Source of the DNA: Arcobacter sp. CECT 8985 | Lineage (GTDB): Bacteria; Campylobacterota; Campylobacteria; Campylobacterales; Arcobacteraceae | DNA: 64,000 nt | Direction of reading: 5' to 3' | NCBI RefSeq assembly: GCF_004116495.1 | Contig: NZ_PDKC01000001.1 | Location: 62,001-126,000, forward strand | Part shown: positions 8,176 to 16,757 of the stretch, in pieces | Layout: every line of letters starts with the position of its first letter | Position numbering within the stretch: position 1 is the first letter of the stretch | Position numbers and translations under genes: made by a program | The notes under the pieces: model-generated | Databases searched by the model: none | Seen by the model: only the letters and a program-made list of their open reading frames with translations | What the model was told of the DNA's origin: nothing

Positions 8176-8240
8176 ATATTTCCTTCTAATTTTTTGCCAT
8201 TATAGCTGATAAATTTATTTTAAACCTTTAAAAAATTATC

Positions 8241-8507
8241 TCATTTTTTTGGAGGTGGTAATAAACGATTAAAATCATATGGGATAATTGATCTTTCTAT
8301 CTCTTCAGTAAAGTCATAAAGTTTAATAACTGTACCAAACAAGACAAACCATGCAAATATTTTATTTATAATCTGTAGATCAAAAACCAATCCAATAAGT
8401 ACTCCAAGAATACCTGCAAATATCAAATAAGTATCAATTTTTTTTATTTTTATTAATTTATAATAAGATTTAAATTTTTTAATATATTCATTTTTTCTTT
8501 TAAACAT
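8241..8507 (-). CDS. Hypothetical protein with two membrane helices
   Basis: Not recognised. It has 88 residues with a Lys-rich N-terminus, hydrophobic helices at about residues 26-43 (YLIFAGILGVLIGLVF) and 47-60, and a polar tail ending in PPPKK. The charge pattern suggests both termini in the cytoplasm. It appears monocistronic. Confidence 0.5.
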   Translation of the reverse strand: MFKRKNEYIKKFKSYYKLIKIKKIDTYLIFAGILGVLIGLVFDLQIINKIFAWFVLFGTVIKLYDFTEEIERSIIPYDFNRLLPPPKK

Positions 8508-8609
8508 AATAATTCCTATTTTTTATCTATATACTAAATCTTACTATTTAAAAAATTAGATTAATCTTTTATAAAAAATCTAACGCAAAATAAATTATTT
8601 AGTTGTAGA

Positions 8610-8993
8610 CTATTTATTATTAATTACATCTGTTGAAAAATATTTTATTTGAAATAAAATAATAAACCAGCCTAAAGTATAAGCCAAAATATCATTTATA
8701 TCAAAAGTTGAACCAAAAATAATTTTAAGTATTTTAACATGTTCTAATTTTAAATAAGAAAGAATATGTAAATATTGCAAAAACTCAATGGTATATGCAA
8801 CAAATAATACAAAAACAGAAAGCAAAAAAGAAGATATCTTTAAAAATATTTTTGATGTAAAATATAACCATATTACAGCTAAAGTATCTCCTAAAAAAGG
8901 TCTTACAAAATTATCATGCACAAATAAAGCTATAAAAACTAATATAATAAATAAAATAACACTAATACCTAATGATTTATAATCTTTTATCAT
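8610..8993 (-). CDS. DUF2809 family membrane protein
   Basis: A 127-residue protein with four predicted membrane helices. The family pattern is clear: HDNFVRPFLGDTLAVIWLYF near residues 26-45, then YTIEFLQYLHIL and GSTFDINDILAYTLGWF near the end. Function is unknown in this family. Its ATG overlaps the stop of the upstream 356-aa gene (TAATG), so the two are translationally coupled. Confidence 0.75.
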   Translation of the reverse strand: MIKDYKSLGISVILFIILVFIALFVHDNFVRPFLGDTLAVIWLYFTSKIFLKISSFLLSVFVLFVAYTIEFLQYLHILSYLKLEHVKILKIIFGSTFDINDILAYTLGWFIILFQIKYFSTDVINNK

Positions 8994-10063
8994 TAATTAA
9001 CTACCTCACATAAGTTCCAACGTTTTCTTTCATTGTGATTTCCATCATAAACTATAAAACGTGTAGAATTATACATTCTAACATAAGCATGACTAAGAGG
9101 TATCTTTTCTAAACTTTGAGCAGGTGTTATACGTATCTCATGAAGAAAATCACCTGTTCTAATATCTTGACAAAACATACTATTTTTTCCTTTATTTTTA
9201 CTCCATATATATTTTGAATCATCTGAAAAGAAAACTTTTCCACCACTTATTTTAAGTTTTGTTTCATTCCAAATAAAAGGATTATATTTTGCTTTATTTT
9301 TGAAATTATCAATTAATATTTTAAAAATATTTCTTTTATCTTCTAATTTATCAAAACTATAACTCGTACACAATGTATAATCAGGCTCATCTTTAAGCAA
9401 ATCATCTAAAGTATTTCCTTGTGCTAAGCACCAAATTTTATTATAACTATAAGCACACTGTTTTAAGTAAATATAATTATGGTGAGCAAATCCTATACCT
9501 AATATATCTATTATTTTAGGTTCATCTAACTGTTTATAAATACTCATCACAGCACAACTATCTTTTTCAACTTCAAGTATTGATATTGCACGGCCTAGTT
9601 TACTTGCAGGAGTACTAACTCTAATTAATAAATATTTTTCATCTATTGCATTAATATTTAAATATGTAGGAACTCTCAAAAATTCATCATCTGTTAAATA
9701 TTTTAAATTATTTGCATTTATTATTTTAAAAAAAACTGGTTTATTATTATTTTGTTTTAAAGACAAATATGTCAAACCAGTATTAGTAAGTACAGCTACA
9801 CCATCTCTAAACTTACACCAACACAATGATTTAAAAGCTTCATAATCAACTTTAAAACTATTTATTACATTATTTGTTTCTAAAGAAAATATATCAAATC
9901 TTGATTGTTTTTTTATATGATTCCAAACTTTAATGATAACTATATTTTCGTCTAAAAAAGAAATATCTGATATATAATCATCTTCTAAAAGTTCAAATTT
10001 ATTTACTATTTTTGTTTTTTTTATAGGTATTTGTATTTTTGTATTTTGCATTAATAAATCCAT
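8993..10063 (-). CDS. Hypothetical protein, possible beta-propeller
   Basis: Not recognised. It has 356 residues and no signal peptide. Successive short beta-rich stretches such as ISFLDENIVIIKVWN, FDIFSLETNNVI, GVAVLTNTGLTYLSL and KVFFSDDSKYIWSKNKG resemble the blades of WD40 or kelch-like propellers, without canonical WD motifs. It is unusually rich in Trp and Cys for this genome. It is coupled to the DUF2809 gene through a TAATG overlap. Confidence 0.5.
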   Translation of the reverse strand: MDLLMQNTKIQIPIKKTKIVNKFELLEDDYISDISFLDENIVIIKVWNHIKKQSRFDIFSLETNNVINSFKVDYEAFKSLCWCKFRDGVAVLTNTGLTYLSLKQNNNKPVFFKIINANNLKYLTDDEFLRVPTYLNINAIDEKYLLIRVSTPASKLGRAISILEVEKDSCAVMSIYKQLDEPKIIDILGIGFAHHNYIYLKQCAYSYNKIWCLAQGNTLDDLLKDEPDYTLCTSYSFDKLEDKRNIFKILIDNFKNKAKYNPFIWNETKLKISGGKVFFSDDSKYIWSKNKGKNSMFCQDIRTGDFLHEIRITPAQSLEKIPLSHAYVRMYNSTRFIVYDGNHNERKRWNLCEVVN

Positions 10064-10160
10064 AATTTTATATATATTAAAAAAATATTACTAAGACATC
10101 ATAATAAAATTATCATAAGACTTTGATATTAGTGGATGTTAAAGATATAAAATTTGTCTT

Positions 10161-10934
10161 TTAGTTAAGTTTCTTTGCTTTTATTGAATATAATAATGGA
10201 ACTTGTTGTCCTTTATGTATCATTTGATACCCCTTATTAGGTACAAATTCTAAATTTTCAAAACAATTATAAGGACTATAAGCATATTCATAAAAAGACT
10301 CAATACTTAAACCTGCTTCAATTAAAGCACTTATTACTTCACTAGGATAATGGGACCAAGTTGCTATAGTTGATGTGGAACCATCACAATTTTCTGTATA
10401 AGTACCTTCATCTTCAATATCAGGTTTATTATTAGGAAAATATGAATATCCTGATAATAAATCATAAAAAGTATGAAACTCAACCATATGAAACTCTGCT
10501 CCTACTTTTAAAGAACTAGCAATTGTTCTTGCCCAATCATTTAAGTTTTCTAACCATGATAAAACTCCATATGAAGTAAATACAATATCAAATTGTTGTT
10601 TATTATTTTTATCAAAAACGCAAACATCACTTTCAATAAAAGTTGCTTCTAATCCCAAAGTTTCTTTTAATAAATTTGCTTCTTTTATAGATTCAGAAGA
10701 TAAATCTACTCCGGTAACTTTTGCTCCTAATCTAGCCCATGATAATGTATCTTGACCAAAATGACACTGTAAATGTAATAAAGACTTTCCTTTTACATCT
10801 CCAACTTGTTCTAATTCAATTTTATTTAACGAACATTTACCTTTTTTAAATGCTTCAACATCATAAAATTTAGATTTCATATGTATTTTTGTTCTATTAT
10901 TCCATGCTTGTTTATTTATATTTAAATAATTCAT
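10161..10934 (-). CDS. Class I SAM-dependent methyltransferase
   Basis: A 257-residue cytosolic enzyme. Motif I LLHLQCHFGQDTLSWARLGAKVTGVDLS (about residues 51-78) has the Rossmann glycine loop region and the acidic residue binding SAM ribose; FDIVFTSYGVLSWLENLNDW forms motif IV. The C-terminal half ends with YSIKAKK. Substrate unknown. The gene stands alone with about 100 bp on its 3' side. Confidence 0.8.
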   Translation of the reverse strand: MNYLNINKQAWNNRTKIHMKSKFYDVEAFKKGKCSLNKIELEQVGDVKGKSLLHLQCHFGQDTLSWARLGAKVTGVDLSSESIKEANLLKETLGLEATFIESDVCVFDKNNKQQFDIVFTSYGVLSWLENLNDWARTIASSLKVGAEFHMVEFHTFYDLLSGYSYFPNNKPDIEDEGTYTENCDGSTSTIATWSHYPSEVISALIEAGLSIESFYEYAYSPYNCFENLEFVPNKGYQMIHKGQQVPLLYSIKAKKLN

Positions 10935-10968
10935 AACCTTAATATATTCCTTAATTTTATTTTTATTT

Positions 10969-11589
10969 TTAATTGTTTTTTGAAAAGTATTTAATAAAAA
11001 TTTCTTTTGTTTTTATATTTAAAATTTTAAAACCAATATCAAATTTTTGATCTATTTTTTTAGGGCATGTACGCAAAAAATCACCTCTACTATGAAAAGA
11101 AGCTTTTCCACTATAGGATAGTAAACCTACTATTTTACCCTCAAGTTCAAAAGCAATATCATTTTTAATTTTATTTAATCTTTTATATTCATTAAAACTA
11201 ACATTTTTCAAGCATATAGTGCTTATATTGTTGATTTTTTTGTTTGTTAAACTTTTAAAATATTTTTTATTTATATATTCACTTTGCAAATATGTATTTT
11301 TATTTTCAAAAACTGATATTAAATCAGCAAATTTTTCTTTTGTAGATATTTTTAATATTTTTGTTTTTTTATCATATTTTAAATCAACAGTTTTATTACT
11401 TCTAACTTTAATATCACTAAAACAGAATTCATTACTATTTTCATGTGCTACTGTACTCCACCAATTTAAAATCTTATATAATAAAACTTCATTTTTATTT
11501 AAATAATACAAATCAGATTCATACAATTGACTATAAGAAAACAAGGAAGTATTAAAAAATAAAAGTAAAATACAAATTAACTTATTCAT
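10969..11589 (-). CDS. Hypothetical exported protein
   Basis: Not recognised. It has 206 residues with a signal peptide (KLICILLLFFNTSLFS) and a mature part rich in Lys, Asn and Tyr with a few Cys that could form periplasmic disulfides. Its start lies 8 nt inside the end of the upstream DUF1566 gene, so the two are one operon and probably act in the same compartment. Confidence 0.55.
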   Translation of the reverse strand: MNKLICILLLFFNTSLFSYSQLYESDLYYLNKNEVLLYKILNWWSTVAHENSNEFCFSDIKVRSNKTVDLKYDKKTKILKISTKEKFADLISVFENKNTYLQSEYINKKYFKSLTNKKINNISTICLKNVSFNEYKRLNKIKNDIAFELEGKIVGLLSYSGKASFHSRGDFLRTCPKKIDQKFDIGFKILNIKTKEIFIKYFSKNN

Positions 11590-12067
11590 TTTTATTTTTT
11601 ACTAAACGAACAAACATAGTAAAACCTTTACTATGGGCATCTATTGTTTTATTTATAAAATCAATATAATAAATAAGTCTTGGCAATTCTTTTACAGGTG
11701 TTGAAGTCCAATAAGGTGCAAAATTAGCCATATGCTTTAAATCAGGAAACAATGTAGTATTAATAGCACTACTTTTACAATTACTAACAAAAATAGTTCT
11801 TAACTCTTTTAAAGTAGGAATTCTCCAACCATTTTTTAATTTTTTTTCAAGGGCTTTTGCTTCAAGAAAACTTATAGTATTAGGAGCGTGAACACATCCT
11901 ATACTCTTTTTCCATTTACTACCAATACTACAACGCATCCAAATTAATTTTGTTTTCTTGTCAAATATCTTATTTTCCATAATAGTAAAACGAGATTTAT
12001 CTACTTTTTTACAATCAGCAAAAATAGAAGTATTAAAAAGTAAGAAAAAAAATAAGAAAAATTTCAT
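11582..12067 (-). CDS. Exported DUF1566 (Lcl-type) domain protein
   Basis: A 161-residue protein with a signal peptide (MKFFLFFFLLFNTSIFA), then a DUF1566-like domain. Recognisable parts are KTKLIWMRCSIG, then LEKKLKNGWRIPTLKELRTIF, then YWTSTP and FVRLVKN. This C-type-lectin-like module is common in exported proteins and its ligands are mostly unknown. The gene overlaps the next secreted protein by 8 nt. Confidence 0.75.
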   Translation of the reverse strand: MKFFLFFFLLFNTSIFADCKKVDKSRFTIMENKIFDKKTKLIWMRCSIGSKWKKSIGCVHAPNTISFLEAKALEKKLKNGWRIPTLKELRTIFVSNCKSSAINTTLFPDLKHMANFAPYWTSTPVKELPRLIYYIDFINKTIDAHSKGFTMFVRLVKNKNE

Positions 12068-12210
12068 TTAATTAAATCCTAAATTATTAATTTACATAAG
12101 AATTAAATTATAGCATTTAAAACTTATAATAACTAATTTATAATTTCTAGTTTAAAAAATATTTAAAGTTAATTGAGTTATAATTTAACTATAATAAATA
12201 AGGAGTTTTT

Positions 12211-12642
12211 ATGCCTTCAATTAATAAAATAGTAGATAGTTTTAATATTGGATTTTTTAGTACTAAAATTAGCACTGTAGAACCTATTAATCTTAGCGTT
12301 TCTAAACCTGAAGAATTAAAAGACTTTAATGGTACTCTTACTGAAATAAGTAAAACACCTACTGAACCTAAATTTAATGATATCGAACTTGATGGAGTTA
12401 AATATGACAAAAATAACAATGAAGTTCCTACAAAAATTATTATAAAAAATGTTATGGGTCATACTCCATTTTTTGATAAATATGGGCATTGGGACTTTGA
12501 AGCAGAAGCAAATTTTTATAAAGAAAATGAAAAAGAATATAGCAAAAAAGTTATCAATGATTGGATAAAAGACAATGGATATGCTGATTTAGAAAATAAA
12601 GCTACACTAATGAAAGCATTATTGGCAAAAGCAAATCTTTAA
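12211..12642 (+). CDS. Hypothetical soluble protein
   Basis: Not recognised. It has 143 residues, no signal peptide and no membrane segment. The N-terminal third is Pro/Ser/Thr-rich and probably extended (SVSKPEELKDFNGTLTEISK); the C-terminal part has aromatic, acidic helices (FFDKYGHWDFEAEANFYKE). A clear AAGGAG site 8 nt before the ATG sets the start. A monocistronic unit closed by a hairpin. Confidence 0.55.
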   Translation: MPSINKIVDSFNIGFFSTKISTVEPINLSVSKPEELKDFNGTLTEISKTPTEPKFNDIELDGVKYDKNNNEVPTKIIIKNVMGHTPFFDKYGHWDFEAEANFYKENEKEYSKKVINDWIKDNGYADLENKATLMKALLAKANL

Positions 12643-12659
12643 TCAACTCTTTACAACTT

Positions 12660-12692
12660 CAAAACCTTAAATGATTATATTTATAGGTTTTG
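12660..12692 (+). terminator. Terminator-like hairpin after the 143-aa gene
   Basis: CAAAACCT pairs with AGGTTTTG over a 17-nt AT-rich loop, shortly after the stop at 12642. No long T-tract, so moderate support. Confidence 0.4.
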
Positions 12693-12739
12693 AAATAAAC
12701 TTAATTTCTCTAATTTTTTAATAAGTTAATATTATTACA

Positions 12740-13165
12740 TTAATCTATTTTCTCATTACCACCTAAAGAAGTATATAAATTTACTCTATTTATTAACTCA
12801 TTTAGTTTTGTGCATTAAGCTGTTTAGTAGTATTTGCTCTTACACTCAATGCATCAGATACATCTTTAAATGCAGACTGTATAGTTTTTTCATATTGAGC
12901 AAGAGCTTGTAAATATGCAGCTTTTATATTATCTACATCTTGTTGTGATACTACATTGAATTTTAAAGATTTTTCATATTTTTGGCGCTTTAATTTAAGT
13001 GTTATTAAATTTGCTTCTGAACTTTTTAATGTTGCTAAAGCTTCATCATAAACAGCTTGATAAGAGTCTGGATCAAACATCACCTTTATTTACATAATGT
13101 CTCTCTTTGAAAAGTTGTTTTTTATAATACCATCAATTTGTGGTCTAACTTCAGATTTGTAAATA
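12740..13165 (-). pseudogene. Fused remnant of an RND efflux operon: AcrA-like fragment joined to OprM-like tail
   Basis: Read on the minus strand, the right part codes for AcrA-type periplasmic adaptor sequence: SEVRPQIDGIIKNNF, then, after frameshifts near 13090-13120, IDPDSYQAVYDEA-like and KLKRQKYEKSLKFNVVSQQDVDNIKAAYLQA. It changes without a break to OprM/NodT outer-membrane factor tail sequence LAQYEKTIQSAFKDVSDALS, and after another frameshift LNELINRVNLYTSLGGN ends at 12740. The inner-membrane pump gene acrB expected between them is missing, so one internal deletion fused the two ends and the rest decayed. Only 12802-13083 is open, which is too little for a working protein. Confidence 0.8.
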
Positions 13166-13327
13166 GCTTTGGATTTAATTGATACGAATACTGATGAAGG
13201 TAAAAAATTAAGATTGGCTTTTTTATTTTCTGAAGCAATGTTTACTGCTATGACTTTAAACTATGTCAAGTTATCACAAAAAGAACAAAAAGAGATTTTT
13301 GAAGATTTAAAAACTTTTCTATTATAA
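13163..13327 (+). pseudogene. C-terminal remnant of a TetR/AcrR-type regulator
   Basis: The plus-strand frame entering after a stop at 13160 reads DLIDTNTDEGKKLRLAFLFSEAM..., ending SQKEQKEIFEDLKTFLL. This resembles the last 50 residues of a TetR-family repressor. The DNA-binding N-terminus is absent. Its position divergent to the AcrA-like remnant matches the usual acrR-acrAB layout, which supports the identification although the tail alone is weakly conserved. Confidence 0.55.
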
Positions 13328-13350
13328 AAATAGTCTTCACATTAAAAAAT

Positions 13351-13380
13351 TTCTGTTTCTTTAAAAAAAGTAACAGAAAA
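13351..13380. terminator. Hairpin between the regulator remnant and the 68-aa gene
   Basis: TTTCTGTT and AACAGAAA arms, with further CTTT/AAAG pairing, enclose an A-rich loop. It could terminate either converging unit. Confidence 0.45.
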
Positions 13381-13392
13381 AATATTTAAAAA

Positions 13393-13599
13393 TTATCGTG
13401 ATTTTTTTCTAGAGGCTTTTGCCATTTTTGCTTTTTTCTTTGCTTTTGCTTTATTTAAGCTTGCTGCTTTTCTAGCATTTACTATTTGTTTATCTGTAGT
13501 AGTATCTTTTGTAAACTCTTTTGGTGTAGCATTTTGTCTTGCTGCAACAAGGTTCATTTTAGTAGTTTTTACACTATTATTGTTTTGACTTTTGCCCAT
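13393..13599 (-). CDS. Small Lys/Ala-rich basic protein
   Basis: Not recognised. It has 68 residues, and the second half is an almost uninterrupted Ala/Lys helix ending KAKMAKASRKKSR, giving a very high positive charge. The composition resembles nucleic-acid-binding tails, but no motif is present. Independent gene bordering the efflux scar. Confidence 0.45.
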   Translation of the reverse strand: MGKSQNNNSVKTTKMNLVAARQNATPKEFTKDTTTDKQIVNARKAASLNKAKAKKKAKMAKASRKKSR

Positions 13600-13782
13600 T
13601 TTTAATCCTAAAATTTTATTAGATTATTATTTAAAATCAAGCTATTCTTAATCTTAAAACTTTGAAATAATAGTTATATATATATTAATAAATGCTTATA
13701 TGAAAAAAGAAACAAATAACTGCATAAACTAATAATCATATTGATTCATAAAATAAAACTTAATATATTAGAATAAGCACAT

Positions 13783-14136
13783 TTAGCTGTGATTATTATA
13801 TTCTAAAACACTTTTTAAGATAAAATAATGACATGCCATTCTATATTCATTTGATGTGTATATAACTCTTATATTTAGACTACAGTTATCACATCTAAAA
13901 TCTAAGAAATCTTCCCATTTTATTTTATCAATAGGACGAACTAAATCGAACTTTTTAATTACAATATCTTCTAAGCAACTATTTGTTTTAAATAAACTTC
14001 TTGCAAATTCATTTTCATAAAATGTTCTTTTAGTTAAACAATCTGGACATGTATAGGTTGTCTTAACTTCATCTTTTCCTGCACCAAAGATATTTGAACT
14101 AAACCTTTTTTGAGGATCTAAAACTAAAGCTTTCAT
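13783..14136 (-). CDS. Hypothetical protein with two CxxC motifs (zinc-ribbon-like)
   Basis: Not recognised. It has 117 residues. TCPDCLTK near residue 29 and FRCDNCSL near residue 80 place two CxxC pairs about 50 residues apart, as expected for a split zinc ribbon. No membrane segment or signal. Monocistronic, with a 47-bp gap to the rhodanese gene upstream of it. Confidence 0.5.
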   Translation of the reverse strand: MKALVLDPQKRFSSNIFGAGKDEVKTTYTCPDCLTKRTFYENEFARSLFKTNSCLEDIVIKKFDLVRPIDKIKWEDFLDFRCDNCSLNIRVIYTSNEYRMACHYFILKSVLEYNNHS

Positions 14137-14183
14137 AAAATCACCTATTATTTATTTGTTTTCTATTTTGTATTTTTAAACAC

Positions 14184-14534
14184 TTATTTTAACTTTAAAA
14201 GAGAGTTCCACTTACCTGCGTTATGTACATTTTCAAAGCCATTTTTGATTAAAACCCTTTTAGCAAATGCACTTCTACTCCCACTAGCACAACAAACAAT
14301 TATAGGTTTATTTTTATCTAATTCATTAATTTTATTTTTAAGTGATGCTAGTGGAATATTAATACTTCCTTGTTTATGAGCCAATGCAAACTCGCTTTCT
14401 GTTCTAACATCAATAATCTGCCCACCCTGCTCTAAAAGAGATGGTGCAAGCTTTAATACCTTATAATAAGTATATTTTTTATAAATTAAAAAAGCTATTA
14501 TTATTATAATAGGATATATCATAATTTCATTCAT
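14184..14534 (-). CDS. Membrane-anchored rhodanese-like protein
   Basis: A 116-residue protein with an N-terminal hydrophobic anchor (IMIYPIIIIIAFLIYKK) followed by a single rhodanese domain. GGQIIDVRTESEFALAHKQGSINIPL is the conserved entry segment, and the active-site loop VCCASGSRSA holds the persulfide-forming Cys. Single-domain rhodaneses carry sulfur from thiosulfate or polysulfide, and the anchor puts it at the membrane. A role alongside the sulfur transporter and Psr enzyme of this window is possible but not shown. Confidence 0.8.
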   Translation of the reverse strand: MNEIMIYPIIIIIAFLIYKKYTYYKVLKLAPSLLEQGGQIIDVRTESEFALAHKQGSINIPLASLKNKINELDKNKPIIVCCASGSRSAFAKRVLIKNGFENVHNAGKWNSLLKLK

Positions 14535-14618
14535 AAATTTTCCTAATTAAATTTTTTGAAACTAGATTATATCCATTTGAGTTTAATTTCTACTCTATTT
14601 TTATCTATTCTTATATTA

Positions 14619-14972
14619 TCAATTATCACCGTTTTGATTTTGCTGTGCTATATAGTCATATTTTAAGCAATTTTCACATTTTTTAATATCTTCATAATCT
14701 ATTGTAGTTAATTCTAAGTCTTTAAACTCTTCTTTAATAATTTTGATTGCTTCTTCATCAGCTGAATAAATTATTGATTTTCCATCAATGTTACCAGATA
14801 CTATTTTTTCTGTTTTTGCAAGAACTTTTTTTAAGTTATCTTCCCAATAATTAAGAAGCTTTTCGTTATCTTCTAATTCTTCAGAACGAATATCCCAGTA
14901 AAGACATAAGTCAGGTAAAAAACCACATGTTCTTTTATCGTAAAAGTCTATTGTTATTCCCTTAAGTTTCAT
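14619..14972 (-). CDS. Hypothetical cytosolic protein
   Basis: Not recognised. It has 117 residues, is acidic, with Cys residues near the start (KRTCGFLPDLCLYW) and a CENC motif near the end, so a metal site built from both ends is possible. A good AAGGAG-like site precedes the ATG. Faces the DUF3144 gene across a 113-bp divergent promoter region. Confidence 0.5.
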   Translation of the reverse strand: MKLKGITIDFYDKRTCGFLPDLCLYWDIRSEELEDNEKLLNYWEDNLKKVLAKTEKIVSGNIDGKSIIYSADEEAIKIIKEEFKDLELTTIDYEDIKKCENCLKYDYIAQQNQNGDN

Positions 14973-15085
14973 TTTAAACTCCTTTTTATTATTAAAAAAA
15001 TTTTCCTTTTATACTTAAATTATAAGATATTAAAACTAAAATAGAAGTTGTTTTTTAATATAATGTAAAAAAGCAAGGAGTCATA

Positions 15086-15367
15086 ATGAATAATAATCAA
15101 TTTTTAATGAGAGCAGATGAGCATATTGAATTGGCAAACAGTCAATTAAGTGAGACAACAACACAAGGGGAAGTAAGTGCTTCATTGATGTATGCAGCTG
15201 CAAGATTTAATGCATGGATGGCTTCAACATCATTTGAATCAGCAGAAGCAATGAAAGAAGAAAAAGAAAAAATTATAGAGTATTTTATAAAAGAGTATAA
15301 AATAGCGTTAGCTGAAAATATAGATAATCATATAGAAAACTATGACTTTAGCCAAAATGATGTATAA
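15086..15367 (+). CDS. DUF3144 family protein
   Basis: A 93-residue helical protein. FLMRADEHIELANSQL and the strongly conserved VSASLMYAAARFNAWMAS match DUF3144. Function unknown. AAGGAG lies 7 nt before the ATG. It is the last plus-strand gene before the minus-strand cassette-like run that starts at 15.5 kb. Confidence 0.75.
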   Translation: MNNNQFLMRADEHIELANSQLSETTTQGEVSASLMYAAARFNAWMASTSFESAEAMKEEKEKIIEYFIKEYKIALAENIDNHIENYDFSQNDV

Positions 15368-15515
15368 AAAAAGAAGCTATTATATAAGTGAATAAAACAT
15401 AGTTTCATTCTAATTAAACTTCTAGTAAACCAAAGTATATTCATTTGAAAAAAAGAAAGTGAAGATTCATCCTTAGAAATGATTTTATTTTTTTACATTT
15501 GATATTATTTTTTAA

Positions 15516-15576
15516 TATAACGATACTGCTGTGTTGTGTGCACATTTTGCACTTCAACTACAGCAACATTGTTATA
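15516..15576 (-). repeat. attC-like site, GC-richer type, distal end of the cassette array
   Basis: A 61-bp imperfect palindrome. The outer arms TATAAC and GTTATA are the expected core sites; inner arms TGCTGT/ACAGCA, GTTG/CAAC and TGCA/TGCA pair, and two unpaired A residues on one arm act as extrahelical bases, the feature that sets strand polarity in integron attC sites. It starts 11 bp after the stop of the DUF4430-like gene, which is where a cassette recombination site belongs. Confidence 0.7.
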
Positions 15577-15586
15577 TTTCATACTT

Positions 15587-15955
15587 TTATACTGTTCGTC
15601 GATTGTGTTTAGCCATAATTTGGTCTGATACACACGAAGTATCATAGGTTTTAAATGAAAATGTAATCTTATCTCCGTCGTTCAATATTGTATTATCGAT
15701 GCCTGTAGGAGAAGGTCTTTCATTTACTAAAAACTCCCAGTAAAAATATGGTGTAGAAGTAGATTTGAAAGTGTCATAGGTTTCGTTGATCATATTAACT
15801 AAATAACCTAGAGACTTACCATAATACTCAAGCGAATAAATAAACTCTTCTTTAAGGCTTTCTTCTGCCAACTCCAATGCTTGTTGTGCATTCATGCCAT
15901 TCGTCCAATTGACTTTAACACTTGATCCCCCAGTAATTGAAATACTAACAGACAT
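15587..15955 (-). CDS. DUF4430-like protein, probable cassette gene
   Basis: A 122-residue protein. TPYFYWEFLVNERPSPTGIDNTILNDGDKITFSF (residues 69-102) matches the DUF4430/transcobalamin-C-like fold, in which a YxWxFxVNG strand is followed by a ...L.DGD.I.F turn. The N-terminus is beta-rich with no signal peptide. An AGGAG site lies before the ATG. Followed at once by the best-formed attC-like palindrome, so it is probably a gene-cassette protein. Confidence 0.65.
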   Translation of the reverse strand: MSVSISITGGSSVKVNWTNGMNAQQALELAEESLKEEFIYSLEYYGKSLGYLVNMINETYDTFKSTSTPYFYWEFLVNERPSPTGIDNTILNDGDKITFSFKTYDTSCVSDQIMAKHNRRTV

Positions 15956-15988
15956 AATTAATTCTCCTTTAATTTATTGTTTGAACTT

Positions 15989-16080
15989 TACTAACTTTAT
16001 CATACACATAATGGCACATTAAGTGTATTAAAATATATATAAAATTAAATATAACCACTATTATTATTCTGTCTAAATGC
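15989..16080 (-). repeat. Possible degenerate attC after the 139-aa membrane gene
   Basis: TACTAAC at 15989-15995 could be one core site. An inner hairpin at 16002-16028 pairs ATACAC with GTGTAT and TAATG with CATTA. The second core site near the gene stop is poor. Placed here mainly because of position between two minus-strand genes. Confidence 0.3.
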
Positions 16081-16081
16081 C

Positions 16082-16501
16082 TTAGTAGATAAAATTAATG
16101 ATACCAAGTAAATCCAGCAGAAACATTATAGATAAAAATAACATTATCAAAATAACTAAACTTAATAAACTAACCCAAAAAACTTTCCAATTAGATTGGA
16201 AAGATAACTCTTCATTTGATAATATATCCTCTTTAGAAAACTGGTATTTTTCTATAATCAACCGCGTAGTAATAATTGTTGCAATAGGAATCGCCATATT
16301 TGGAAACTTTTCTGGTAGAAATGGTAAAACAACCAATAATACAAATATAACAACTCCACCCAATAACAATGTTTTACTCATTCCTTCATCATTATTTAAT
16401 GCAGAGTAATTTTGTTTAATAAAATACAACGATGCTAATGGACCACCTAAAAAACCACCTAAAGCCCCTTGCATTGGTGAATAAACTTTATTTTTCAACA
16501 T
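16082..16501 (-). CDS. Small integral membrane protein, probable cassette gene
   Basis: A 139-residue protein with about four hydrophobic segments: GALGGFLGGPLASLYFI near the start, LLLGGVVIFVLLVVLPFL, IAIPIATIITTRL-like, and VFWVSLLSLVILIMLFLSIMFLL. Family not recognised. It lies between two attC-like sites on the same strand as its neighbours. Small membrane proteins of unknown role are frequent cargo of cassette arrays. Confidence 0.55.
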   Translation of the reverse strand: MLKNKVYSPMQGALGGFLGGPLASLYFIKQNYSALNNDEGMSKTLLLGGVVIFVLLVVLPFLPEKFPNMAIPIATIITTRLIIEKYQFSKEDILSNEELSFQSNWKVFWVSLLSLVILIMLFLSIMFLLDLLGIINFIY

Positions 16502-16510
16502 ATGTAAACC

Positions 16511-16593
16511 TCTTATAATCTTAATTTTATTAATAATACATTATATATAAATAATATATAAAATTACTTAATTATAGTATATTTTAATGTTAA
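16511..16593 (-). repeat. attC-like site, AT-rich family, copy 1
   Basis: Shares the block AATACATTATATATAAATAA and the adjoining AAATTACTTAAT stretch with copies at 18283 and 20989. Arms of TAAC type bound an imperfect palindrome; the GTTA core is at 16589-16592, while the opposite core near 16515 has decayed. Oriented like the other sites. Confidence 0.5.
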
Positions 16594-16696
16594 TATATTA
16601 ATTTAACTGGAATTAATAAAATAAAAAGTCCATATATTTCTAATTAAAAGAGTGGTATTCATTCTTGGATATAATTTAACTATATTAAAAAATAAT

Positions 16697-16741
16697 GCAT
16701 AACATATAAGCTAATATATAGAAAATGCAAACCTGTTAATG
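16697..16741 (-). repeat. Possible short attC after the exported-protein gene
   Basis: GCATAAC at 16697-16703 (complement GTTATGC, a typical core) and GTTAAT at 16735-16740 bound a 45-bp interval with weak inner pairing (AAGC/GCAA). It lies 17 bp after the stop of the gene at 16758. Confidence 0.35.
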
Positions 16742-16757
16742 GCACATTATAGGCACT

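Noticed and set aside
12802-13083. 93-aa frame as a functional efflux protein
   Set aside because: It joins the middle of an adaptor to the tail of an outer-membrane factor, and both conserved flanks are frameshifted; treated as part of a pseudogene.
13600-13782. Possible attC or RNA gene in the gap before the CxxC protein
   Set aside because: GTTAT and ATAACT motifs occur in the wrong relative orientation for attC and no stable fold or tRNA-like feature is visible.
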